Assembly: GCA_018824765.1 (NCBI GenBank)
Contig: JAHJFW010000031.1
Span: forward strand, 1 to 5,613
Source: Patescibacteria group bacterium
GTDB lineage: Bacteria > Patescibacteriota > Patescibacteriia > 2-12-FULL-60-25
Direction: 5' to 3'
Length of the DNA: 5,613 nucleotides
Shown: positions 1 to 4,558 of the stretch, piece by piece
Layout of the letters: each line of letters opens with the position of its first letter
Numbering within the stretch: position 1 is the first letter of the stretch
Notes under the pieces: model-generated
Told to the model about the DNA's origin: nothing
Databases searched by the model: none
The model's input: only the letters and a program-made list of their open reading frames with translations
Translations under genes and position numbers: made by a program

Positions 1-2
1 AG

Positions 3-611
3 TTTTTAGACGGAAATATCGCCTTGATTGAGATAAGCCATTTCAATGCCGATACGACTGAAGAATTTGCAAAGGCTGCGGATCTGGTTTTATCAAAAGA
101 CGTAAAAGGCGTAATTATAGACGTCCGCAACAATCCCGGTGGCTTCTTGGACCGCGCAACCGCCGTAGCCGGCGAATGGGTCGGCGATGCAGTGGTTGTG
201 AAGGAAAGGCGCAAAGGGGAAATTGTTGACGAGTACCATGGCACAGGCAAGAGCCGCCTTAAAGATATGCCGACTGTTATTTTGGTGAACGGCGGTTCGG
301 CTTCAGCTTCTGAAATAGTTGCAGGAGCCTTGCAGGATTATGGAAAAGCCAAACTTGTCGGCAAAAAAACTTTTGGCAAAGGTTCTGTTCAGGACTACAG
401 CGAGCTTAAGGACGGAACCGCGCTCAAAGTTACTGTTGCTGATTGGCTGACGCCGAAAGAGCGCTTTATCAACGAGATCGGCATTGAACCGGATTTCGAT
501 GTTGATCGCACTGAAGACGACTACAATGCAGGAAAAGACCCACAACTCGACAAAGCCCTTGAACTTCTCGGAGCCGCAACAAGCGCCGAGAAAACGCAGA
601 CGTCGAATTAA
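3..611 (+). CDS. C-terminal processing peptidase, S41 family (CtpA/Prc-like), 5' partial
   Basis: Serine protease of the S41 family, normally exported or membrane-anchored, which trims the C-termini of envelope proteins. The reading frame is open from the first complete codon at position 3, so the gene begins upstream; the signal peptide or membrane anchor and PDZ domain expected in this family are not visible. About 202 residues remain. Visible family blocks are GNIALIEISHFN at the start of the protease core, VIIDVRNNPGG, the nucleophile block GGSASASEI and the block TFGKGSVQ. By alignment with E. coli Prc the catalytic Ser is the middle serine of SASAS (codon 303-305) and the general-base Lys is in TFGKG (codon 378-380), 25 residues apart as in Prc. 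The tail matches the usual DPQLDKAL ending, so the TAA at 609-611 is probably the true end. The TTG at position 24 is an internal codon, not a start. The downstream Nudix frame overlaps the tail. Confidence 0.93.
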   Translation, partial: FLDGNIALIEISHFNADTTEEFAKAADLVLSKDVKGVIIDVRNNPGGFLDRATAVAGEWVGDAVVVKERRKGEIVDEYHGTGKSRLKDMPTVILVNGGSASASEIVAGALQDYGKAKLVGKKTFGKGSVQDYSELKDGTALKVTVADWLTPKERFINEIGIEPDFDVDRTEDDYNAGKDPQLDKALELLGAATSAEKTQTSN

Positions 612-1044
612 AGGAAGGAGATTTAAAACCGAATTATCAGCCGGCGGTATTATTTATCGCAAAAGAAACGGCGAGGTGGAATTTTTTTTCATACGAGATC
701 CTTTCGGTAAATGGACGTTCCCAAAGGGGCATAAAGAGTTGGGAGAAACATTGGCCGAAACTGCAATCAGGGAAATAAGGGAGGAGACCGGTTTGACAGG
801 CCTTCGTTTCATTACTCCGCTCGGCAGGACAGGCTTTCGCTTCAAGCGAGGAAAAACAGTTATCGACAAAACCGTGATTTTGTTTCTATTTGAAGCTCCG
901 GCTGAAGCGCAAGAAAAATTGCCGGGCACGGAAGGTATTATTCATGCCGAGTGGTTTTCGGCCAGTAAAGCCGTCCAAATCTCCGGCTACAGGAATTTGG
1001 ACCGTTTGCTCGGCAAGGCATTGGAACTGACAAGCCGAAATTAA
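526..1044 (+). CDS. Nudix hydrolase with arginine-rich N-terminus, Ap4A-hydrolase/MutT type (start uncertain)
   Basis: Hydrolase of nucleoside diphosphates linked to another group. With ATG 526 it has 172 residues. The Nudix box fits the pattern G-x5-E-x7-R-E-U-x-E-E-x-G-U exactly: Gly68, Glu74, then REIREETGL at 82-90, including the metal-binding glutamates. The preceding WTFPKGHKELGE resembles diadenosine-polyphosphate hydrolases and related MutT proteins, but substrate cannot be fixed from sequence. The domain starts near residue 36 (TELSAGG); before it lies a very basic stretch, PRKRRRRIKGRR, residues 21-32. ATG 526 lies inside the S41 gene, giving an 86-nt overlap, and has no good Shine-Dalgarno. 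Other options are ATG 499 and TTG 559. A purine-rich AAGGAAGGAG at 611-620 would make a strong ribosome site, but no ATG, GTG or TTG follows in frame. The domain call is secure; the start is not. Confidence 0.88.
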   Translation: MQEKTHNSTKPLNFSEPQQAPRKRRRRIKGRRFKTELSAGGIIYRKRNGEVEFFFIRDPFGKWTFPKGHKELGETLAETAIREIREETGLTGLRFITPLGRTGFRFKRGKTVIDKTVILFLFEAPAEAQEKLPGTEGIIHAEWFSASKAVQISGYRNLDRLLGKALELTSRN

Positions 1045-1082
1045 TTCGGATGTCCAACACCCGAATATTGGATCCACATTTT

Positions 1083-1111
1083 AAAAATCCCCGGTTATTC
1101 GAGGATTTTTT
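1083..1111. terminator. Bidirectional intrinsic terminator between the Nudix gene and rpmA
   Basis: The arms AAAAATCC (1083-1090) and GGATTTTT (1103-1110) are complementary and extend, with one mismatch, through CGG/TCG to a loop of about 4 nt. On the + strand the stem runs into T1106-T1111 after the Nudix gene. On the minus strand it ends in a T-run past rpmA. The loop contains the rpmA stop codon (1095-1097), so the stem is partly rpmA coding sequence. Symmetric A/T ends fit a terminator shared by two converging genes. Pairing was done by eye, with no folding energy calculated. Confidence 0.72.
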
Positions 1112-1394
1112 CTGCTTTTATCGGCTCAATATTTACGAACTTTGCCTTTTTGAGTTTGCCTGTGTAGCGCCTGATTTTTTTCTGTGTGAATTTTACGATT
1201 CCTGCCACAGCCGCGTAAAGCGTGTCATCCGAGCCCATGCGGACATTTTTTCCTGCACGGATTTTCGAACCGCGTTGACGCACGATTATCGCGCCTGAAT
1301 TGGCGTATTCACCGCCGTAGAGTTTGGTGCCAAGTCGTTGACCCTGTGAATCTCTGCCATAACTTGTAGAGCCGCCAGCCTTTTTATGTGCCAT
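1095..1394 (-). CDS. rpmA: 50S ribosomal protein bL27
   Basis: Component of the large ribosomal subunit; in bacteria its flexible N-terminal tail reaches toward the peptidyl-transferase centre and the tRNA acceptor ends. The 99-residue product opens with MAHKKAGGSTSYGRDSQGQR and continues with LGTKLYGGEYANSGAIIVRQRG, close to the E. coli protein (MAHKKAGGST, GRDS, RLG, IIVRQRG). It starts directly at MAHKK, without the cleaved N-terminal extension known from Firmicutes. The C-terminus is lysine-rich (QKKIRRYTGKLKKAK) and the protein is somewhat longer than the 85-residue E. coli form. No Shine-Dalgarno is evident before ATG 1394. rpmA often follows rplU, but here the neighbouring upstream gene is a divergent NifU-like gene, so rpmA appears to be transcribed alone from its own promoter at 1430-1458 and ends in the shared hairpin. 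Confidence 0.98.
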   Translation of the reverse strand: MAHKKAGGSTSYGRDSQGQRLGTKLYGGEYANSGAIIVRQRGSKIRAGKNVRMGSDDTLYAAVAGIVKFTQKKIRRYTGKLKKAKFVNIEPIKAEKILE

Positions 1395-1429
1395 ATTTTA
1401 TAGATTAGTGGAGTTTTTCGAATGGCGGA

Positions 1430-1458
1430 AGAATAAGAGTTTTTGTGTTTCTTGTCAA
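1430..1458 (-). promoter_or_regulatory. Sigma70-type promoter for rpmA
   Basis: On the minus strand a perfect -35 hexamer TTGACA (1458-1453) is followed by a 17-nt A-rich spacer and TATTCT (1435-1430), which matches four of six positions of the -10 consensus. Transcription would start near 1423 and give a short leader of about 28 nt before ATG 1394. The position fits a strong single-gene ribosomal protein promoter. This is a prediction from sequence only. Confidence 0.7.
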
Positions 1459-1508
1459 GTCGGTCATAATGGGGGTAGGGTAATGAAGAATTTAAAAAGT
1501 CGAAAGTC

Positions 1509-1524
1509 TATAAAGCCTATAAAG
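1509..1524 (+). promoter_or_regulatory. Tandem TATAAAG motifs upstream of the NifU-like gene, possible -10 region
   Basis: Two copies of TATAAAG lie 9 nt apart (1509-1515 and 1518-1524), just upstream of the NifU-like ATG at 1543. Each matches the -10 consensus TATAAT at five of six positions. No convincing -35 hexamer sits 16-18 nt upstream of either copy, so this is a weak promoter candidate. A GGGA at 1532-1535, 7 nt before the ATG, may act as a ribosome-binding site. Confidence 0.3.
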
Positions 1525-1542
1525 TAAGGCCGGGATAGAAAT

Positions 1543-1794
1543 ATGTCCGAGCAAACGAAAGAAGAGTTTATAAAAGAGATTGAAAAAATTTTAGATACTT
1601 TGCGGGAAGGATTGATTGCGCATTCCGGTGATGTTGAATTGGTTGATGTTGATCTTGAAACCGGCAAAGTCAGCGTCCGTTTGAAAGGGGCGTGCGTTGG
1701 TTGTCCAATGGCCGACTTAACACTTAAAGCCTGCATTGGGGAAACATTGATGCAATTGATCCCGGAAATCAGCGAGGTGGTAGGAGTGGAATAG
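1543..1794 (+). CDS. NifU C-terminal-domain (Nfu-type) Fe-S cluster scaffold protein
   Basis: Small cytoplasmic protein of 83 residues consisting essentially of one NifU C-terminal domain, a family that carries a labile Fe-S cluster and passes it to apo-proteins. The diagnostic part is VSVRLKGACVGCPMADLTLK: Cys51 and Cys54 form the CxxC that binds the cluster between two monomers, followed by the usual TLK and a helix ending in IPEISEVVGVE. The N-terminal half (EEFIKEIEKILDTLREGLIAHSGDVELVDVD) is the standard amphipathic helix and first strand. There is no N-terminal IscU-like or A-type domain, so it is a stand-alone Nfu. Start ATG 1543 follows a weak GGGA. The gene runs divergently from rpmA, and no other Fe-S assembly gene (IscS/SufS, SufB) is in view. 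Family membership is clear; the client proteins are unknown. Confidence 0.93.
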   Translation: MSEQTKEEFIKEIEKILDTLREGLIAHSGDVELVDVDLETGKVSVRLKGACVGCPMADLTLKACIGETLMQLIPEISEVVGVE

Positions 1795-1801
1795 GGGGAT
1801 A

Positions 1802-1899
1802 AAGTTTTCAGTGCTAAGTTCTCAGTGCAAAGTCCCAGGTCCTAAGTCCTACGTCCTGGGTCTTCCCTAACCTAGATTCCAGATTCTAGATTCTAATTC
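1802..1899. repeat. Heptamer tandem array, 14 units in one 7-nt register
   Basis: From 1802 the sequence divides into heptamers without a break in phase. The first nine units (1802-1864) share the pattern NNGTNNT/A with consensus aagtcct: every unit has GT at its third and fourth bases (G at 1804, 1811, 1818 and so on to 1860). A transition unit ccctaac follows, then ctagatt, ccagatt, ctagatt and a decayed ctaattc (1872-1899), still in register. The array fills most of the gap between the NifU-like gene and the small membrane protein. It has no start codon with a useful frame and no spacers, so it is neither coding nor CRISPR. Function unknown. Confidence 0.85.
1834..1860. repeat. Inverted repeat CCCAGG / CCTGGG inside the heptamer array
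   Basis: CCCAGG (1834-1839) and CCTGGG (1855-1860) are exact reverse complements separated by 15 nt of heptamer sequence, so the transcript of either strand could form a 6-bp GC-rich stem. No T-run follows, so it does not look like an intrinsic terminator. Both arms deviate from the heptamer consensus in a matching way, which might be selection or chance. Confidence 0.5.
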
Positions 1900-1945
1900 C
1901 AAACAGCCCTTTTCAGCAAGTGGAAAAAAAAGTAAGATACTATCC

Positions 1946-2323
1946 ATGAGGTGGGCGGAATGGAAATTTTCAGCGCAAAGAGCGACGCAGGATAATTTTG
2001 TTCGCTGGACGGCCGTTAGCACGGTCGTTCTGTTTGTGTCTGCCGCGTCATTTTTTTTATACAGGCTGTTGCCGGCAGTACTCCGATCCGGTGTTGCAAT
2101 CATCCATTACAACATATATCTTGGGATTGACGACGTACGGAAATGGCCGTGGATTTTTACACTGCCTGCCGTCATGTTTTTGCTCATTATCTTTGATTTG
2201 CTGTTTGCTCTCGGTAATTTCAGGCGCGACCCTCTGGCTAGCCGTGCTCTGTTGGCCATCGCCTTTATCTCAACGGCACTGTGGGCAGTCGGCAGCTTTT
2301 TTATCATCTTGGTAAACACATAA
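1946..2323 (+). CDS. Small three-helix membrane protein, unknown function
   Basis: I do not recognise a named family. The 125-residue product has three likely membrane helices at about 21-43, 68-89 and 100-123. Basic residues before helix 1 (Arg2, Lys7, Arg12, Arg20) and between helices 2 and 3 (NFRRDPLASR) predict a cytoplasmic N-terminus and an outside C-terminus by the positive-inside rule. The loop between helices 1 and 2 would then face outward; it carries HYNIYLGIDD (54-63), a compact polar/aromatic motif that looks conserved rather than random. ATG 1946 is the first start after an in-frame stop at 1868 and has no obvious Shine-Dalgarno. A TACTAT (1938-1943) sits too close to be a normal -10 unless the mRNA is nearly leaderless. 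It lies 44 bp before mraY on the same strand, so a link to cell-wall synthesis is possible but unproven. Confidence 0.82.
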   Translation: MRWAEWKFSAQRATQDNFVRWTAVSTVVLFVSAASFFLYRLLPAVLRSGVAIIHYNIYLGIDDVRKWPWIFTLPAVMFLLIIFDLLFALGNFRRDPLASRALLAIAFISTALWAVGSFFIILVNT

Positions 2324-2367
2324 CAAATAAAAATTAATCCTGAATAAAAAATAACAAAGTCGGCAAT

Positions 2368-3420
2368 ATGAATTACACCATCGATGGAATAGTAAAAATT
2401 CTGTTCGTTGCAATGATTTGCTTTATCGTTGCAGTTTCATTGACTCCGAGTCTGGTCCGCTGGCTGAAAAAGCACAAGATGGGAAAAAGTATCCGCGATG
2501 CCGAATCAGCGCCGGTAATGGCGAAATTGCACGCGGCCAAAGCCGGCACGCCGACCATGGGAGGGATTTTAATCTGGGCAACGATAATAATCGTGGTTTT
2601 TTTGCTGTTTTGCGGCTGTAATTGGTTTAATTTGGATTTTGCCTGCAGGCTGAATTTTTTATCGCGCAGCCAGACTTACCTTCCTTTGGGCGCGTTTTTA
2701 GCGGCTGCGGCCGTCGGTTTGCTGGATGACTATTTGAATGTCAGAAAAATCGGGCCGAAAGGCGGTGGAATCAGGGTCCGTTACCGCCTTCTCTCTTATA
2801 GCCTGATAGCCTTGATTGCTGCGTGGTGGTTTTTCACCAAGCTGGATTGGGACACGGTGCACATTCCTTTTTACGGGGATTTAGCTTTAGGACTCTGGTA
2901 TGTGCCGTTTTTCGTTCTGGTGATTGTTTCCACGAGTTTTTCAGTCAATGAAACGGACGGTTTGGATGGATTGGCTGGCGGCGCGCTTTTGGCTTCTTTC
3001 GGCGCCTACGGAGCCATAGCATTTTCTCAAGGAAAGATTGATTTAGCTGCTTTTTGCGCGGCGATTTTCGGCGCTTTATTGGCTTTTGTCTGGCACAATG
3101 TCAATCCAGCGGCATTTTTTATGGGCGATACAGGCGCAATGTCGCTCGGCACAGCGCTCGGTGTGGTAGCCATGCTCACCAACCAGCCACTGCTTTTGCC
3201 GCTGATCGGCCTGCCGTTCGTTGTCGAATCCGGGTCGGTACTGCTGCAAATTGCATCAAAGAAATTGCGGCACGGGAAGAAGTTGTTCCAAAGTTCGCCC
3301 TTGCACCATCATCTTGAAGCCATTGGTTGGGGCGAGCCGAAAATCGTGATGAGGTTCTGGGTCGTCTCATTTGTCGCGGCTTGGATCGGAGCTGTGCTGG
3401 CCCTGATTGATCGGGCGTAG
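2368..3420 (+). CDS. mraY: Phospho-N-acetylmuramoyl-pentapeptide-transferase
   Basis: Integral membrane enzyme that transfers phospho-MurNAc-pentapeptide from its UDP carrier to undecaprenyl phosphate, making lipid I at the cytoplasmic face. The 350-residue length is normal for the family. Family blocks in order: KAGTPTMGG (58-66); GLLDDYLNV with the Asp pair 120-121; NETDGLDGLAGG (194-205) with Asp197 and Asp200; NPAAFFMGDTG with Asp254, equivalent to E. coli Asp267; and the cytoplasmic SPLHHHLE with His313-315. About ten hydrophobic helices separate these blocks, as expected. The second block reads DDYLN where E. coli has DDYRK, and the third reads NET where E. coli has NLT; both look like lineage variation, since the acidic residues are kept. 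No clear Shine-Dalgarno precedes ATG 2368, though the upstream 44 bp is very A/T-rich. ftsW follows 28 bp downstream. Confidence 0.97.
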   Translation: MNYTIDGIVKILFVAMICFIVAVSLTPSLVRWLKKHKMGKSIRDAESAPVMAKLHAAKAGTPTMGGILIWATIIIVVFLLFCGCNWFNLDFACRLNFLSRSQTYLPLGAFLAAAAVGLLDDYLNVRKIGPKGGGIRVRYRLLSYSLIALIAAWWFFTKLDWDTVHIPFYGDLALGLWYVPFFVLVIVSTSFSVNETDGLDGLAGGALLASFGAYGAIAFSQGKIDLAAFCAAIFGALLAFVWHNVNPAAFFMGDTGAMSLGTALGVVAMLTNQPLLLPLIGLPFVVESGSVLLQIASKKLRHGKKLFQSSPLHHHLEAIGWGEPKIVMRFWVVSFVAAWIGAVLALIDRA

Positions 3421-3448
3421 GATTCGCCTTAACTATGGATCGCGCATT

Positions 3449-4558
3449 ATGAAGCTGTTCGCCAAGGCTGATCGCACTTTTCTTATATTGCTTTCAGGCA
3501 TTGTGGCATTCGGTTTGATAATCCTCATGTCAGCAAGCGGCCCATTGGGGTATCAAAAGTTCGGTGACAGCTTGTATTTTTTTAAGCACCAGCTTTTATT
3601 CGGTGTGATCCCAGGTTTTTTTCTTTTCCTGTTTTTTTCTTTTTTCGATTATCGGATTTTGCGCAAACTGGCCGTGCCAGCGCTTTTAACCAGCATTGCG
3701 TTGCTGATTTTGGTTTATATCCCGGGATTGGGCGTTAACGTCGGCGGCTCCTCGCGATGGGTTACTTTCGGCTTGATCAGTTTTCAGCCGTCGGAATTCG
3801 TGAAAATAACATTTTTGGTTTACCTGTCTGCTTGGCTTGCCGCGCGACACGAACGCGAAGCGCGAACCGTTGAAGGCGGTTTGGTGCCGTTTTTGCTTGC
3901 TTTGGGGGCAGTGATGTTTTTATTGATCAAACAGCCGAATACTGGATCCATGATGGTTATTGCCGGAGCCTCTTTGCTGGTGTATTTCTCAGCGGGCGCG
4001 CCTGTCATATGGTTTGTGCTTTTGGGTGCAGCCGGAGTGGGTTTGGTCTCCCTCTTGGTTAAACTGACGCCTTACCGTGCAGCTCGGTTTATGACCTTTT
4101 TACATCCCGAACTTGACCCGCAGGGCATCGGCTATCATATTAACCAGGCTTTTTTAGCCATTGGATCAGGCGGAATTTTCGGTTTGGGCTACGGGCATTC
4201 AAGGCAAAAATATCTTTATCTCCCTGAAGTCGCAGGTGATTCGATTTTTGCGGTTATGGCGGAAGAGATGGGATATATTGTGGCCGTGCTTTTTATTTTT
4301 GCGATTTCGGCTTTAGCATGGCGTTGTTTTAAGGTTGCAAGAGCTGCGCCTGACGACTTCGGTTCATTCTTGGCCGTAGGCATTGGCAGTTGGATTGCCT
4401 TGCAAGCGTTTTTGAATATTGCCTCAATGATAGGATTGCTTCCGATTACCGGCGTGACTTTACCATTTGTAAGTTACGGCAGTTCGGCTATGATAGCTTT
4501 GGCTATCGGCTGCGGAATCTTGGTTTCGATTTCGCGTAATTCAAGCAGTAGAGTATGA
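3449..4558 (+). CDS. ftsW: Septal peptidoglycan glycosyltransferase FtsW (SEDS family)
   Basis: Polytopic SEDS protein that polymerises lipid II into glycan strands at the division site, working with a class B penicillin-binding protein. From ATG 3449 it has 369 residues and about ten hydrophobic segments. Family blocks: GGSSRWVTFGLISFQPSEFVKI (99-120), KQPNTGSMMV (161-170), GYHINQAFLAIGSGGIFGLGYG (228-249), YLPEVAGDSIFAVMAEEMGYI (257-277) and LPITGVTLPFVSYGSSAM (331-348). Asp264 in GDSIFA aligns with the catalytic Asp of E. coli FtsW (Asp297) in the HTDFIFA stretch. An in-frame TTG at 3407 would add 14 residues and overlap mraY; I prefer ATG 3449 because the added residues are polar and unlike the family. 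RodA is the alternative, but the position between mraY and murG supports FtsW. The TGA stop overlaps the murG ATG (ATGA, 4555-4558), which implies translational coupling. Confidence 0.93.
   Translation: MKLFAKADRTFLILLSGIVAFGLIILMSASGPLGYQKFGDSLYFFKHQLLFGVIPGFFLFLFFSFFDYRILRKLAVPALLTSIALLILVYIPGLGVNVGGSSRWVTFGLISFQPSEFVKITFLVYLSAWLAARHEREARTVEGGLVPFLLALGAVMFLLIKQPNTGSMMVIAGASLLVYFSAGAPVIWFVLLGAAGVGLVSLLVKLTPYRAARFMTFLHPELDPQGIGYHINQAFLAIGSGGIFGLGYGHSRQKYLYLPEVAGDSIFAVMAEEMGYIVAVLFIFAISALAWRCFKVARAAPDDFGSFLAVGIGSWIALQAFLNIASMIGLLPITGVTLPFVSYGSSAMIALAIGCGILVSISRNSSSRV

Noticed and set aside
484..525. TTG 484 or ATG 499 as the Nudix start
   Set aside because: These deepen the overlap with the well-conserved protease C-terminus and show no ribosome site. 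ATG 526 is the more economical choice, though still uncertain.
1044..1075. Hairpins ATTCGG/CCGAAT and GGAT-CCAA/TTGG-ATCC just after the Nudix stop
   Set aside because: They are short, mutually exclusive, one has a 2-nt bulge, and neither is followed by a T-run. The hairpin at 1083-1111 is a better terminator.
1802..1899. CRISPR array
   Set aside because: The units are 7 nt and contiguous, with no spacers of regular length and no cas gene in view.
1867..2103. Minus-strand reading frame across the heptamer array and the start of the membrane protein
   Set aside because: It has no recognisable domain, its coding sequence would be largely repeat-derived, and it opposes a better-supported membrane protein gene.
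1998..2315. Alternative + frame inside the small membrane protein gene, rich in Cys, Ser and Leu
   Set aside because: It looks like an out-of-frame reading of hydrophobic codons. The 1946-2323 frame has a regular three-helix layout and correct charge distribution.
3176..3370. Minus-strand frames opposite mraY, and similar ones opposite ftsW and murG
   Set aside because: They lie fully inside strongly conserved genes and show no motif or ribosome site of their own.
3407..3448. TTG start at 3407 extending FtsW by 14 residues into the end of mraY
   Set aside because: The added residues are polar and basic with no family resemblance. ATG 3449 gives a normal FtsW N-terminus leading straight into helix 1.
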